Shown: piece by piece, positions 7,735 through 16,841 of the stretch
Position numbering within the stretch: position 1 is the first letter of the stretch
How the letters are laid out: every line of letters starts with the position of its first letter
Assembly (NCBI GenBank): GCA_016296575.1
Contig: JAEDJA010000006.1
Coordinates: 44,080-108,079 of the forward strand
Direction of reading: 5' to 3'
DNA: 64,000 nt
Source of the DNA: Treponema sp.
Lineage (GTDB): Bacteria > Spirochaetota > Spirochaetia > Treponematales > Treponemataceae
Translations under genes and position numbers: made by a program
The notes under the pieces: generated by a model
What the model was told of the DNA's origin: nothing
Databases searched by the model: none
What the model saw: the letters and a program-made list of their open reading frames with translations, nothing else

Positions 7735-9453
7735 TTACTTCTTTTTTTTGTTAGCATTTGATCCACCGAATTGTGCAACTCTTTCATCAAGTCTTGCCTG
7801 GAACCATTCTTCATATTTTTCAATACCAAGGTTACCCATTGCTTTGATGAATGCATTCCATTTAGCATCGAATTCACCTGGTTTAGCCATGATAATGCCT
7901 GGGAGGTGTTTTGCAAAGACTTCAGTGTATGAATTGTAGATTGCAGCTTCTTCAGTTCCGTCAGATGGAACCTTAACCTGCCACAGTGGATACCAACCAT
8001 CGTTTTCACGTGGGTTTGGATCTACCAAAGCAGCGTAAGAAGGTACACCATAAGCTTTGAAGAGTTCAAGATCTTCTGGTTTGTCATTCAGCGATGCAGC
8101 AAATTCAGATGGCAAGTTAGCAATTGAACATGCGTAACCAGATTTAGGGAATGAACCTTCCATTTTTGGAGCTTCTTCCTGCCAAAGCTTAGCTTTGTTA
8201 GCATCGATCCATTCTGGATCTTCCTGCTGTTTGCGCTGTTCAGGTGTGCGGTATGGAACTCCGTCAGCACCGTACTGCCAGTCTTCACCTTCAAATCCCC
8301 ACTGGAGGATGATCTGGTTTTCTTCAGCAAGCTGATCGTTCATGAATTTAAGGATGCGTTTTGCTTTTTCTTCTGAACAGTTAGTTGTGATACCATAACC
8401 ACGCTGAATGTTTGGAAGAGCACGGTCACGGTAGTGAGCTGTGTAGTTCTTGTCGAATGTTAAAGCCAATGGAGCGTATGTACGGTTAGCTTTTCCAGCA
8501 GCACGGAGAGCATTTTCCTGATCTGGGAATTCCCATCCCTGGATGAACATACCAAGAACACGTCCCTGAGCGATTTTTGCTTTGTACTGATCCTGTGTAT
8601 CTGTGAAAGAAGCTGGATCAATAAGACCTGCATTGTATTTTTCGTTAGCGAGTTTGTACCAGCGTTTACCTGTTTCTGAAGTAGCAGCCATAGAAATAGC
8701 GTATCCAGATTTCTTTGTTTTGTCTTCTACAACGATGTAGTCACCTTCGTTAGCTGATCCAGCCAAGAATACAGGTGGGTTCCACATGTTGAAGTTTTCC
8801 CAACCAGCAGCAAGGATAGAGAATGGGATTGTATCCATACCATCGATTTTTGGATATTTTTTAGCATATTTTTCCAGGAGGTCGAAGTATTCATCGATGT
8901 ATTTGATTGTTGGGTATCCGAATTCTTTAAGAACTTCTTTCTGAATCCAGAAAGCATTACCGTTGTAGAATGTTCCCTGATCTGGACCATCGTAAACACC
9001 GTAGTTTGGAAGACAGTATACGTGTCCGTCTGCTTCTGTCATTTTGATCCAGTCAGTTGGGTTCTGCTGGTAGTGTTTTTTAAGGTTAGCATAAGCTTTG
9101 TCATTGTTGATCCATTCATCAAGTGGCCAGAGGAGACCTGCATCGATGAAGCGTGCATCATCAACTTCAACGAGGTCTGGAAGGCTTGATGGGTCAGAGA
9201 TCAAAAGACCTTTTTTCTGTTCCTTGTCACCTACGAGGATATCAAAAGTGAAAGTTACACCGAACTTTTCTTTGATCCATTTGTAAGTTTTGTTTGTAGC
9301 CTGGTCAGGCTGGTTGCGCTGCTGAATAGTGAAGATAGAGATGTTAAGTTCTTCGTTTTTAGCAGCCTTCTTTTTCTGCCATGGCCATGTGATGGCGAAT
9401 GCAGCAGAAGCAATTGTCAGAGCAATCAAGCTCGCAGCAATCAACTTTTTCAT
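7735..9453 (-). CDS. Extracellular solute-binding protein of the LplA/CUT1 sugar importer
   Basis: 572 aa when started at the ATG at 9453, which has AAGGAG 7 nt upstream; a GTG 21 nt further out would overlap that Shine-Dalgarno sequence and is rejected. A signal peptide (MKKLIAASLIALTIASAAFA) ends in AXA with no lipobox Cys, so the protein is predicted to be free or non-lipid-anchored. The rest matches large LplA-like oligosaccharide-binding proteins, with WGFEGEDWQYGADGVPYRTPEQ in the C-terminal half. It feeds the two permeases downstream. The ligand is unknown; a hemicellulose oligosaccharide is plausible. Confidence 0.88.
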   Translation of the reverse strand: MKKLIAASLIALTIASAAFAITWPWQKKKAAKNEELNISIFTIQQRNQPDQATNKTYKWIKEKFGVTFTFDILVGDKEQKKGLLISDPSSLPDLVEVDDARFIDAGLLWPLDEWINNDKAYANLKKHYQQNPTDWIKMTEADGHVYCLPNYGVYDGPDQGTFYNGNAFWIQKEVLKEFGYPTIKYIDEYFDLLEKYAKKYPKIDGMDTIPFSILAAGWENFNMWNPPVFLAGSANEGDYIVVEDKTKKSGYAISMAATSETGKRWYKLANEKYNAGLIDPASFTDTQDQYKAKIAQGRVLGMFIQGWEFPDQENALRAAGKANRTYAPLALTFDKNYTAHYRDRALPNIQRGYGITTNCSEEKAKRILKFMNDQLAEENQIILQWGFEGEDWQYGADGVPYRTPEQRKQQEDPEWIDANKAKLWQEEAPKMEGSFPKSGYACSIANLPSEFAASLNDKPEDLELFKAYGVPSYAALVDPNPRENDGWYPLWQVKVPSDGTEEAAIYNSYTEVFAKHLPGIIMAKPGEFDAKWNAFIKAMGNLGIEKYEEWFQARLDERVAQFGGSNANKKKK

Positions 9454-9489
9454 GATTTTACTCCTTTTTATCACAAAAGTTTGTTGTTT

Positions 9490-9507
9490 ATACGATAACC
9501 ATCGTAT
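9490..9507. promoter_or_regulatory. Palindrome upstream of the binding-protein gene
   Basis: ATACGAT-AACC-ATCGTAT is a perfect 7-bp inverted repeat lying 37 bp upstream of the binding-protein start. Position and symmetry fit an operator for a dimeric regulator (LacI or GntR class); it could also be a hairpin in the leader. No regulator gene is adjacent; the only LacI in the window is at 15.8-16.8 kb. Confidence 0.45.
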
Positions 9508-9674
9508 GTTGTTTTATTTTCCTACCTAAAGTCTCAATCGTACATAGGGGTTTTTTCCTAAGTTTAAAGGTTTGTTATACTTTTATATAGATTGTTACTT
9601 TTTTGTTTTTCTCGCTTATTAAAGAATCCCATGGTAATATATATAGAGATTATTTTTACGTAAAAGGAATTTTA

Positions 9675-10547
9675 ATGAGTAAACCTAGAAAAGCCTACGA
9701 CGGTGTTGAAGTTCCATGCACTGACCCTGTTGCATATCTTATGCCTTATGTCATGCCACGTCGCTGTGACAGCATGATTTTTTTTAATTTCAATCTTGAT
9801 CTGAATAATATGGAACAGTTTATTCGGGATCATCAGGAGGATATGCCGGGTCTTGCAATCTATCATGCAGTTTTTGCAATTATAGTACGGTGCAGTGCAC
9901 TTCTCCCACAGGTAAACCGTTTTGTATGTAACGGACGTGTTTTCCAGCGAGATCAGGTGCGCATTGCTATGAATATAAAAAAATCACTTAGCATTGATGC
10001 TGCTGAATCTATCATCAACCCAACTTTTAATAAAACTGCAAGTCTTAAGGATGTATGGCAAGGCTGTAATGAAGAGCTTGAAAAAGCTTTGGCCGAACTG
10101 GATAACCCAGAAAATGATGTAGATAAACTTTGCGCTCTTCTTACAAAAATTCCTGCCTGGATTTTAAGAACATTTTTTAAATGGGTATTCTGGCGTGATA
10201 AAAAAGGAAAACTCCCTAAAATATTTGTAAAAGCCCAGCCATTCCACTCTGGTTTTTATGTTACAAATGTAGGATCTATTGGACTTCCTGCTATTTACCA
10301 TCATCTTTATGAACTGGGAACTGTTTCTGTTTTTATTGCCTTAGGAAAAAAAGAAACACAGATATCAGCAGATCGAGACGGTAACATTATCCGAAAAAAA
10401 ACAATGGAAATGAAGCTTACCATGGATGATAGAATCTGCGATGGATATACTTACTCAAAGGCATACAGAGTGATTGTAAAATTTTTTGAACATCCGGAGC
10501 TGCTTCTGGAAGGATGGAAACCTGAAGACGGAGTAATAAAAGGTTAA
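9675..10547 (+). CDS. CAT-fold acyltransferase-like protein, 290 aa
   Basis: Resembles the catalytic domain of 2-oxoacid dehydrogenase acyltransferases / chloramphenicol acetyltransferase, but stands alone with no lipoyl domain. The C-terminal signature that normally reads DHRxxDG is here DDRICDG (D251-G257), so the usual catalytic His is replaced by Asp 252. The start chosen has AAAGGAA 5 nt upstream, excluding 24 extra residues of an upstream in-frame start. The central FYVTNVGSIGLPAIYHHLY resembles the family's strand-turn block. Acyl transfer in lipid or amino-acid metabolism is possible, but the missing His makes activity doubtful. Its stop overlaps the stop of the convergent methyltransferase gene. 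Confidence 0.65.
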   Translation: MSKPRKAYDGVEVPCTDPVAYLMPYVMPRRCDSMIFFNFNLDLNNMEQFIRDHQEDMPGLAIYHAVFAIIVRCSALLPQVNRFVCNGRVFQRDQVRIAMNIKKSLSIDAAESIINPTFNKTASLKDVWQGCNEELEKALAELDNPENDVDKLCALLTKIPAWILRTFFKWVFWRDKKGKLPKIFVKAQPFHSGFYVTNVGSIGLPAIYHHLYELGTVSVFIALGKKETQISADRDGNIIRKKTMEMKLTMDDRICDGYTYSKAYRVIVKFFEHPELLLEGWKPEDGVIKG

Positions 10548-11131
10548 TTCACAGGACGGTAACTTACGCTGATTCCGTCCCCACACTTATAGAAGTCGGT
10601 CATAAATTCGCTGTTGGCTTTTAGAAATGAAATGTAACGGCGGATTTTTTTTATGAGTTTTTTCGTGCTGTAATTGTGAGTAAGATCAATATTTTCTACC
10701 ATGCCATGAAAGCTCAGGTTATCGCTGATAATCACTCCACCAGCTGAAAGGTTATTCTTGTATTTTTCAAAAAACTTAATGTACTGGGCTTTAGCTGCAT
10801 CAATAAAGATTAAATCAAAAAAACCGTCAATTTCTGCAGTAAGGGCATCGGCATGAATGGAAGTGATTCTATTTTCAAGTCCGGCATTTTTTATGTTCAG
10901 CTGAGCCTTTATATAGCGGTCAATATCTATTTCAATGGTAGTAACCTGCACATCTGGAGAAACGGAAGCAAAGCGGATGGCACTATAACCAATGGCAGTT
11001 CCAATTTCTAAAACCCGTTTTACATTATGATCACGAATATAGTTGCAAATAAACTCAGCTCCTTCATCTTTCATGATTGGAACATCGTTTTTTAATGCGT
11101 AAGATTTCATTTCATCAATATTGACCGCCAT
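10544..11131 (-). CDS. O-methyltransferase (class I SAM-dependent, YrrM/COMT-like)
   Basis: 195 aa from the ATG at 11131, one base after the stop of the DNA methyltransferase gene and with AGGAA just upstream; a start 39 nt further out lacks this signal. The SAM-binding motif is VLEIGTAIGYSAIRFA, followed by the acidic strand end TIEID. Metal-dependent family residues appear in FIDAAKAQY and ISDNLSFHG. The substrate is not deducible; tRNA hydroxyuridine (TrmR) is one known role for this family. It is coupled translationally to the DNA methyltransferase upstream. Confidence 0.82.
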   Translation of the reverse strand: MAVNIDEMKSYALKNDVPIMKDEGAEFICNYIRDHNVKRVLEIGTAIGYSAIRFASVSPDVQVTTIEIDIDRYIKAQLNIKNAGLENRITSIHADALTAEIDGFFDLIFIDAAKAQYIKFFEKYKNNLSAGGVIISDNLSFHGMVENIDLTHNYSTKKLIKKIRRYISFLKANSEFMTDFYKCGDGISVSYRPVN

Positions 11132-11132
11132 T

Positions 11133-12074
11133 TTATTTTCCTGAATTGCGTTCCCAGAAGATTCCGTCACTGTAACCCTGGATTTCTTTTGAAGCTTCAG
11201 CCATAGAAAGACGCTTTTCGGCCCACAGGCAGTATTCTTCGTTTATTTCGATTCCAAGATAATGGCGGTCCAGTTTTTTTGCAGTAACGCTAGCGGTACC
11301 ACTTCCCAGAAACGGATCAAAAACTACATCTCCAGGATGGGATGAAGCAAGAATCAGCTTGGCATAAAGCTTTTCCGGCTTTTGGGTAGGATGATCAGTA
11401 TTTTCCGGCATAGACCAGAAGGGAATGGAAATGTCATCCCAAAAATTGGAAGGATAAGTTTCGCGGAATTTACCATCATCTTCTTCCTGCCAGTCTTTTG
11501 CTTTTCCGTTTTCCCTGTAAGGTGCCAGAACCCGTCTTTTGATTTTAACACTTTCTACATCAAAATAATAATTATCAGGATCTTTTACAGCAAACCAGAT
11601 GTCTTCCATGCCATTTTTCCAGTTGGCTTTTGCACCCCGACCCTTTTCCCGCTGCCAGGTAATACGATTCATTACCGTAAGATGCTTTTCAAGTGAACGC
11701 TGAAGACTTGAAGTGCATTTCCAGTCACCACAAAGATAAAGCGAACCTGTTGGTTTAAGTTTTTTACAAAGCAGTTCCATCCAGGAATCAAGGAAAGCGT
11801 CATATTGGGAAACTGATCTTTTTTTGAAGGAATTTCCTCCAAAATTTTTAGAAAGATTGTAAGGGGGGTCACAGATAATAAGATCAGCAAAAGAATCTGG
11901 CAGTTTTGGCAGAACAGCAAGAAGTTCTCCGTGAATAGTATGATCAAGAAGAGGAGCAATCTGAGAAACAGGCTCATTTTCCATGGAAAGTGAAATCAGT
12001 TTTTTCCGAAATTCCCTTCGTTCAGATTCGCTTAGAGTAAGAGTTCTGTTGTTTTTAGCGCGGACTTTTTCCAT
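11133..12074 (-). CDS. Orphan beta-class DNA methyltransferase (DPPY type)
   Basis: 313 aa. Motif IV DPPY is at residues 69-72 and motif I FLGSGT at 255-260, the order typical of beta-class N6-adenine or N4-cytosine methyltransferases. The block DHPTQKPEKLYAKLILASS before motif I is the usual motif X region. No restriction endonuclease or specificity gene lies next to it, so it is an orphan methylase or a solitary regulator of chromosome methylation. The recognition site cannot be read from sequence. The ATG at 12074 has no Shine-Dalgarno sequence; a -10 box ends 6 nt upstream, suggesting a leaderless mRNA. Confidence 0.88.
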   Translation of the reverse strand: MEKVRAKNNRTLTLSESERREFRKKLISLSMENEPVSQIAPLLDHTIHGELLAVLPKLPDSFADLIICDPPYNLSKNFGGNSFKKRSVSQYDAFLDSWMELLCKKLKPTGSLYLCGDWKCTSSLQRSLEKHLTVMNRITWQREKGRGAKANWKNGMEDIWFAVKDPDNYYFDVESVKIKRRVLAPYRENGKAKDWQEEDDGKFRETYPSNFWDDISIPFWSMPENTDHPTQKPEKLYAKLILASSHPGDVVFDPFLGSGTASVTAKKLDRHYLGIEINEEYCLWAEKRLSMAEASKEIQGYSDGIFWERNSGK

Positions 12075-12080
12075 CAATTT

Positions 12081-12110
12081 ATTATATCACAAAAAAGAGA
12101 CTGAATCCAA
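12081..12110 (-). promoter_or_regulatory. Sigma-70-like promoter for the DNA methyltransferase gene
   Basis: Read on the minus strand: TTGGAT, an 18-nt spacer, then TATAAT with a TG extension (TGATATAAT). The -10 box ends 6 nt before the ATG, so transcription would start at or next to the start codon. Confidence 0.6.
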
Positions 12111-12195
12111 GGAGAATAAGTGAATAAGTGATGATATAAAAGATTTTTCTTGATTTTATCGAGATAATCATGATAATTAAAGGTAGGAGCGGAGC

Positions 12196-12972
12196 ATGGA
12201 TAATGCAACTAAAATGGAACAGCTTTCAGAAATTAAGGTAGCATTTTATAGAGGAAATACAAAAGAAACAGTTGAATCTGTACAGTCTTTTTATGGAAAC
12301 TGCATTTTTCTGTATCACCAGATTTATGAGCTTCTGGAAAACTGGATTTCCGAAAATATGCTGGAAAAATTTTACAGTAAATCCTGTATATCCGAGGCAC
12401 TTTCCAACATGATAATCCACAGGGACTATTCAATGAAAGGTTTTTCTTCCATCAGCATTTTGGAAGACCGACTGGAATTTCTTTCACTTGGGGGAATTGG
12501 CGGAAACCTCACCCTGCCAGATATATTAAATGGCGCTGCATTTTGCAGAAACCCGGAAATTGCCGCAGATTTTGAAAAAGAAGGTATCGCAAAAAATCTT
12601 GGACACGGACTTCAGGTAATCAGGGAAAACAGAAATCTGCATGAAGGTGATGAAGCCGATGGAAAAAATCACATAATTGCTAATCCCAATTCATTTCTGG
12701 TAATTCTGGAAAAAGAGTCACCTTATAGAAATCCTTTCAATATGAATTCAGAAGATGCAAAAACTGCTGCACTTCTTTTTTCGGAAGAACTGCCTCCAGA
12801 AGAAAAAGTCTATGAACTTATAAAAGCAAAAAAATCAGTGGGCAGAAAAGATGTGGAAATTCTCTTAGACTGTTCAAGCTTCCCTGCCCGTCAAGCCATT
12901 CAAAAATTGCTGGAACAGGGGCGTATCAAGGCAACAGGTAACGCTCGCAGTACGAAATATACTCTGGCATAG
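12196..12972 (+). CDS. RecG-C-like (COG2865) regulator lacking the AlbA_2 domain
   Basis: 258 aa. The centre shows the signature of the RecG C-terminal-like ATP-binding region of COG2865 regulators: EALSNMIIHRDYSMKG, then ISILEDRLEFLSLGGI, then CRNPEIAADF and KNLGHGLQVI. The normal N-terminal AlbA_2 domain is missing; the first 60 residues look unrelated or degenerate. The last 60 residues (KKSVGRKDVEILLDCSSFPA and on) form a winged-helix-like domain. GGAG lies 4-7 nt before the ATG. A transcriptional regulator is likely; the target is unknown. It may be a domain-loss derivative. Confidence 0.65.
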   Translation: MDNATKMEQLSEIKVAFYRGNTKETVESVQSFYGNCIFLYHQIYELLENWISENMLEKFYSKSCISEALSNMIIHRDYSMKGFSSISILEDRLEFLSLGGIGGNLTLPDILNGAAFCRNPEIAADFEKEGIAKNLGHGLQVIRENRNLHEGDEADGKNHIIANPNSFLVILEKESPYRNPFNMNSEDAKTAALLFSEELPPEEKVYELIKAKKSVGRKDVEILLDCSSFPARQAIQKLLEQGRIKATGNARSTKYTLA

Positions 12973-13015
12973 TTTTTGTATTCAACTAAACATTTTTCCT
13001 TACGATAATATAGAT

Positions 13016-15745
13016 ATGAAGAAATCCATTTTAATGACCGCTGTATTTGTTTCGGCCTTATCGCTTTTTGCACAGAAAAATTCTCAGAAAAATCACCAGA
13101 AGGAAATAACGGATGAAATTTTTACTGAAGCATCTGAAGCCTTTGAATTCAACGTTCTGAATATTGATGAACAGGCTGTTGTTTCGGCACAGGAAATGAA
13201 TTCTGCCATTACGGAAAATTCCCGAATTTATGTACAGAACGGGCAGCTTTACAGCAACGGACAGAGATTTAAAATCTTTGGATTGAATATTTCTGACATT
13301 CCTACAAGACGAATGGCTGACGCTACGGCAAAAAATCTGGCTCAGCGGGGATTCAACGCAGTCCGTTTTTACAATATCGATTCTGACGCGGAAGGAACCC
13401 TTGTAAAAAAACTGACCAATGGGACACGAATAACAGATTATTCACGTCTTGATGAATTTGACTACTTTGTGGCTCAGTTGAAGCGCTACGGAATCTATCT
13501 GGATATTCCACTTATGGCAGAACGCGTTTACGAAGAGGCCGACGGTTTTCCTAAGGGAACTTCAGCACTTTCTGACTATAAATCAATTCAGACACTGGCT
13601 TTCTTCAACGACACTGCAAAATTTATTCAGAAGGATTGGATTATTCAGTTTTTGAATCACGTAAATCCATATACAAAATATGCCTACAAAGATGAACCTG
13701 CACTTGCCGTCATTGAGGTGATGACAAAAACAGGATTGATGAACAGTTACTTCAACAATGGATTGGCTGGCTGTACAGACAACATCTGGATAGGACTTGA
13801 AAACAAGTGGAATAAATGGCTTAAAGAAAGAGGCGAAACCTTTGCCTCAATGGAAGAAAAATACAATTACGCAGAACCAAGCCAGAATTCACTGGTTACG
13901 TCAAAATCTTCTTTTAAAGTAAACAGTTATCAGGGAGCAAAGGCTAAGGTATCTAAAAAAGACGGAATTCATACAATCACAATCAAAACAGCTGGAAAAG
14001 ATGCCGGTGACATTTCTTACAGCACTGGAAAACTCTCTTTTACTTCTGACGAAACCTATACAATCAGTTTTTCTGCAAAAGCCGCAAATCCCTGTAACGT
14101 ATCTGTAACATTGAACCAGAATCATGCACCATGGCAGGCACTTGGATTCGGCGCAAGCATTAACCTTGAAGAAGACTGGAAGACCTTTACATTTAAGGTT
14201 TTGGGTGTAAAAACTGACACAAATGCACGCCTTTCAATTGGTAATATGGGACTTTTGGAAGGAAATAAAATCACTTTTCGGGACTTCATTATTGTAAAAG
14301 GTGGTGGAGTGGACAATATCAGGGAAGGTCTTAGATCTGGCAGAATCCACTTTCCTACTTACGAAGAATTTGCAGCACTTCCAGATAATATTGTAAATCA
14401 GGATTTCAGAAAACTTGTGACAGACTTCCTCTATGAAACAGAAACAGCTTACTGGAAGGAACTGAGTGATTTCATCAAAAAAGAGAACAGAGCCCGATGT
14501 CTGCTTATGGGAACACAATGTGATTATGCACCTTACGGAACTCAGGAAATCTTTGATATTGTTGATACACAGGCCGTTTTTAATGATGCAGTAAATACAG
14601 TTATTCCAGAAGGAGTTGATTATAAAGAAGCTTTGGATATGTATTACGTAAAAAACAGTTCGCTGGCTGGGGAAGCAGACGGAAATGTACTTACACGCAC
14701 TGCAGCAAAACGTGTTTACGGAAAGCCATTTTCGGTTTCGGCAATTGATCATCCTTATCCAAATCAGTATGCCGCGGAAATGTATCCAATGTGGTCTGTT
14801 TATGCCTGTCTTCAGGACTGGGACTGCATCTGGTTCTCTTCTGCTGATTCAATTCCTTTGAATACGGAAGAACGAAACCGAATTTCTTCACCTGATGACA
14901 ACCTGCGAAATCCTGTAAAAGCTGCAGCGGCTCCTGTATGTGCACGAATCTTCAGAAACAGCCTGATCAAACCGGCCTTCTCCAGCGTTTACATGAATCT
15001 GTCGGATGAAGCAGAACGCGTACTTATTTCACAAAAGAAAACCATCGGACTTCCAGTTTGTGCCGAGGAAAAGAACTTTGCCTACGAAACAGGGCTTGTT
15101 TATAAAATCGGTATTGCATGGAACGGAAAAACACCATTAGGCGGAATGAATATTGATGAAATGTTTGTTGATATTGCTCAGATAAAAAAGAACATCAGTG
15201 ACATTCATCTTGGGCTTTTAAGCGACAACGGACAGGTTTACTGGAATCCAGGTATTGGTGTATTCGCTGCAACTTACCTTAACACATACGTTTTCATTGG
15301 TGACAGTAAGGGCGTAAATCAGTATAGAAAATCATCTAATTCACTGGTAATAGATCAGTACAATTTTACACCATTGGACGGATGGGCCTGCGTTGCCATT
15401 GCTCGAAAAAGTGAAACAACAGATCTGGGCTTCCTTGCCAGCTGGAGTGGAAACACCATGGAGAACCTGCACGTTTACGGACATACCGAATCAGTAAGTG
15501 ATGAATTGAAGGACTTTTTCCTGGAATGCCGTGAAAATGTAAATCTTACTACAAACAAAAATCTTGGTTTTTCACCTGCCATGACCATGGGTGCATATGC
15601 AGCCATTGAAACTCCATACGAATGGACCTTTACATGGCTTTTACCTAACGGAAAAGAAGATACAGACCAGGATCGGGAAGAAATCACTAATCTCTGGTAC
15701 ACAGATAAAGGTTCAAAATCACTTTGGTTCAAGGTAAAAAAATAG
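13016..15745 (+). CDS. Large secreted glycosidase-like protein with inserted carbohydrate-binding domain
   Basis: 909 aa with a signal peptide (MKKSILMTAVFVSALSLFA). Residues about 70-290 look like the start of a clan GH-A TIM barrel (FGLNISDIPTRRMADATAKN, then RGFNAVRFYNID). Residues about 295-430 resemble a CBM4/9-type beta-sandwich (YTISFSAKAANPCNVSVTLN, then WKTFTFKVLG). The barrel appears to resume at about 435-640 (YWKELSDFIKKENRARCLLMG, then MWSVYACLQDWDCIWFSSAD), and a C-terminal beta domain follows. Likely acts on plant polysaccharide in the periplasm or outside. No GH family is assigned with confidence. No Shine-Dalgarno sequence; GATAAT ends 6 nt before the ATG. Confidence 0.65.
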   Translation: MKKSILMTAVFVSALSLFAQKNSQKNHQKEITDEIFTEASEAFEFNVLNIDEQAVVSAQEMNSAITENSRIYVQNGQLYSNGQRFKIFGLNISDIPTRRMADATAKNLAQRGFNAVRFYNIDSDAEGTLVKKLTNGTRITDYSRLDEFDYFVAQLKRYGIYLDIPLMAERVYEEADGFPKGTSALSDYKSIQTLAFFNDTAKFIQKDWIIQFLNHVNPYTKYAYKDEPALAVIEVMTKTGLMNSYFNNGLAGCTDNIWIGLENKWNKWLKERGETFASMEEKYNYAEPSQNSLVTSKSSFKVNSYQGAKAKVSKKDGIHTITIKTAGKDAGDISYSTGKLSFTSDETYTISFSAKAANPCNVSVTLNQNHAPWQALGFGASINLEEDWKTFTFKVLGVKTDTNARLSIGNMGLLEGNKITFRDFIIVKGGGVDNIREGLRSGRIHFPTYEEFAALPDNIVNQDFRKLVTDFLYETETAYWKELSDFIKKENRARCLLMGTQCDYAPYGTQEIFDIVDTQAVFNDAVNTVIPEGVDYKEALDMYYVKNSSLAGEADGNVLTRTAAKRVYGKPFSVSAIDHPYPNQYAAEMYPMWSVYACLQDWDCIWFSSADSIPLNTEERNRISSPDDNLRNPVKAAAAPVCARIFRNSLIKPAFSSVYMNLSDEAERVLISQKKTIGLPVCAEEKNFAYETGLVYKIGIAWNGKTPLGGMNIDEMFVDIAQIKKNISDIHLGLLSDNGQVYWNPGIGVFAATYLNTYVFIGDSKGVNQYRKSSNSLVIDQYNFTPLDGWACVAIARKSETTDLGFLASWSGNTMENLHVYGHTESVSDELKDFFLECRENVNLTTNKNLGFSPAMTMGAYAAIETPYEWTFTWLLPNGKEDTDQDREEITNLWYTDKGSKSLWFKVKK

Positions 15746-15761
15746 GCTGAATTAGCTAATG

Positions 15762-15787
15762 AAGTGCACTCCAATTATTGGACACTT
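15762..15787. terminator. Hairpin in the convergent gap glycosidase / lacI
   Basis: Nested inverted repeats AAGTG...CACTT and TCCAAT-T-ATTGGA with a 3-nt bulge. It lies between two convergent genes, so a terminator role is plausible, but no T-run follows on either strand. Confidence 0.35.
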
Positions 15788-15812
15788 TAACTAATCTGAT
15801 TTTTGAAAGCTT

Positions 15813-16820
15813 TTATTTAAGGCTTTCCCGCATTATAAGGCTGCCACCTGCAAGATGGCGGCCTTTTTTATAATCTTCACCTCTAATCATGGCAGAAATA
15901 AGGGATGCCGCCTGGGCTGCAGTTTCCTCAGGACGAATGTAAACTGTAGTAAGTGGAACAGAATCTGAATTATTTACGGTATAGTTGTCGAAACCTGTAA
16001 CACTTGTATCCTGTGGAACGCGGATACCTTTTTCTTTTAATGCTGCAATAAGTTTTACGGCAGTGGCATCGCAGTTACACACAAACACCTCTGGAAGATC
16101 CTCTGGAATCACAAGAGGAATGTCCAGTCCATTTTCATCGCGGTCGGAAATTATGTCATCTTTTGAAACCGGAAGTCCTGCATCAAAGAGTGCCTTTGCA
16201 AAACCAAGAAAACGATCCTGTATTGATGAAGTGGCGTTATATTTGCCCACAAACCGCAGCTTTTTGTGACCAAGCTGAATTGCCTTTGTAGTTATGAGCC
16301 AGGAATAGTAAAAATTATCTGCCAGCACTGATGTAAAAGATGAGTCCTGTGTGTAAAAATCCAGAAGAAGAATGTTAGGACAAGCTTCAGCTGTTTTTTT
16401 TACGTAAGCTTCACTCACCTGCCCCAGAAGCACAATTCCATCAACTTTTTTTTCCATCAAAAGATGTGGCAGGGTAAGACTATCTTCATCTTCCTGGGAA
16501 ATAAGTTCCATAATGGAATAAAAATTATTTTCAAGCAACTCTGTTGAAAGATAATTAAATAAATACCAGTAATAGGAAGCACTTGGTGAAAAAAAGCGCT
16601 TAGGAATTACAATGCCTACATTGCCAGTTCCCTTTTTTGCCGAAATGCTGCTTTTTGGGAAAAGTGATTTTCCGCAATACCCCATTTCTTCGGCTACCCG
16701 CTTGATTTCTTCGCGAAGTTCATCCCCAACTCCGTCCTTACCGGAAAGTGCTTTTGAGACTGTAACAGTGCTTACATTGAATCTTGCCGCAATATCGGAA
16801 AGGCGGATTTTTTCACTCAT
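15813..16820 (-). CDS. LacI-family transcriptional regulator
   Basis: 335 aa, normal length. The N-terminal helix-turn-helix is at about 5-50 (IRLSDIAARFNVSTVTVSKALSG), followed by a periplasmic-binding-protein-like effector domain (VGIVIPKRF, then DGIVLLGQ, then VTGFDNYTVNNSDSVPLTTV). It starts 21 nt after the end of rmlB, with GGAAG upstream, so it is probably transcribed with the rml genes. The effector is expected to be a sugar. Candidate targets are the sugar-uptake and glycosidase genes nearby; none is proven. Confidence 0.9.
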   Translation of the reverse strand: MSEKIRLSDIAARFNVSTVTVSKALSGKDGVGDELREEIKRVAEEMGYCGKSLFPKSSISAKKGTGNVGIVIPKRFFSPSASYYWYLFNYLSTELLENNFYSIMELISQEDEDSLTLPHLLMEKKVDGIVLLGQVSEAYVKKTAEACPNILLLDFYTQDSSFTSVLADNFYYSWLITTKAIQLGHKKLRFVGKYNATSSIQDRFLGFAKALFDAGLPVSKDDIISDRDENGLDIPLVIPEDLPEVFVCNCDATAVKLIAALKEKGIRVPQDTSVTGFDNYTVNNSDSVPLTTVYIRPEETAAQAASLISAMIRGEDYKKGRHLAGGSLIMRESLK

Positions 16821-16841
16821 AAAAAGCTTCCAAAACCTGAA

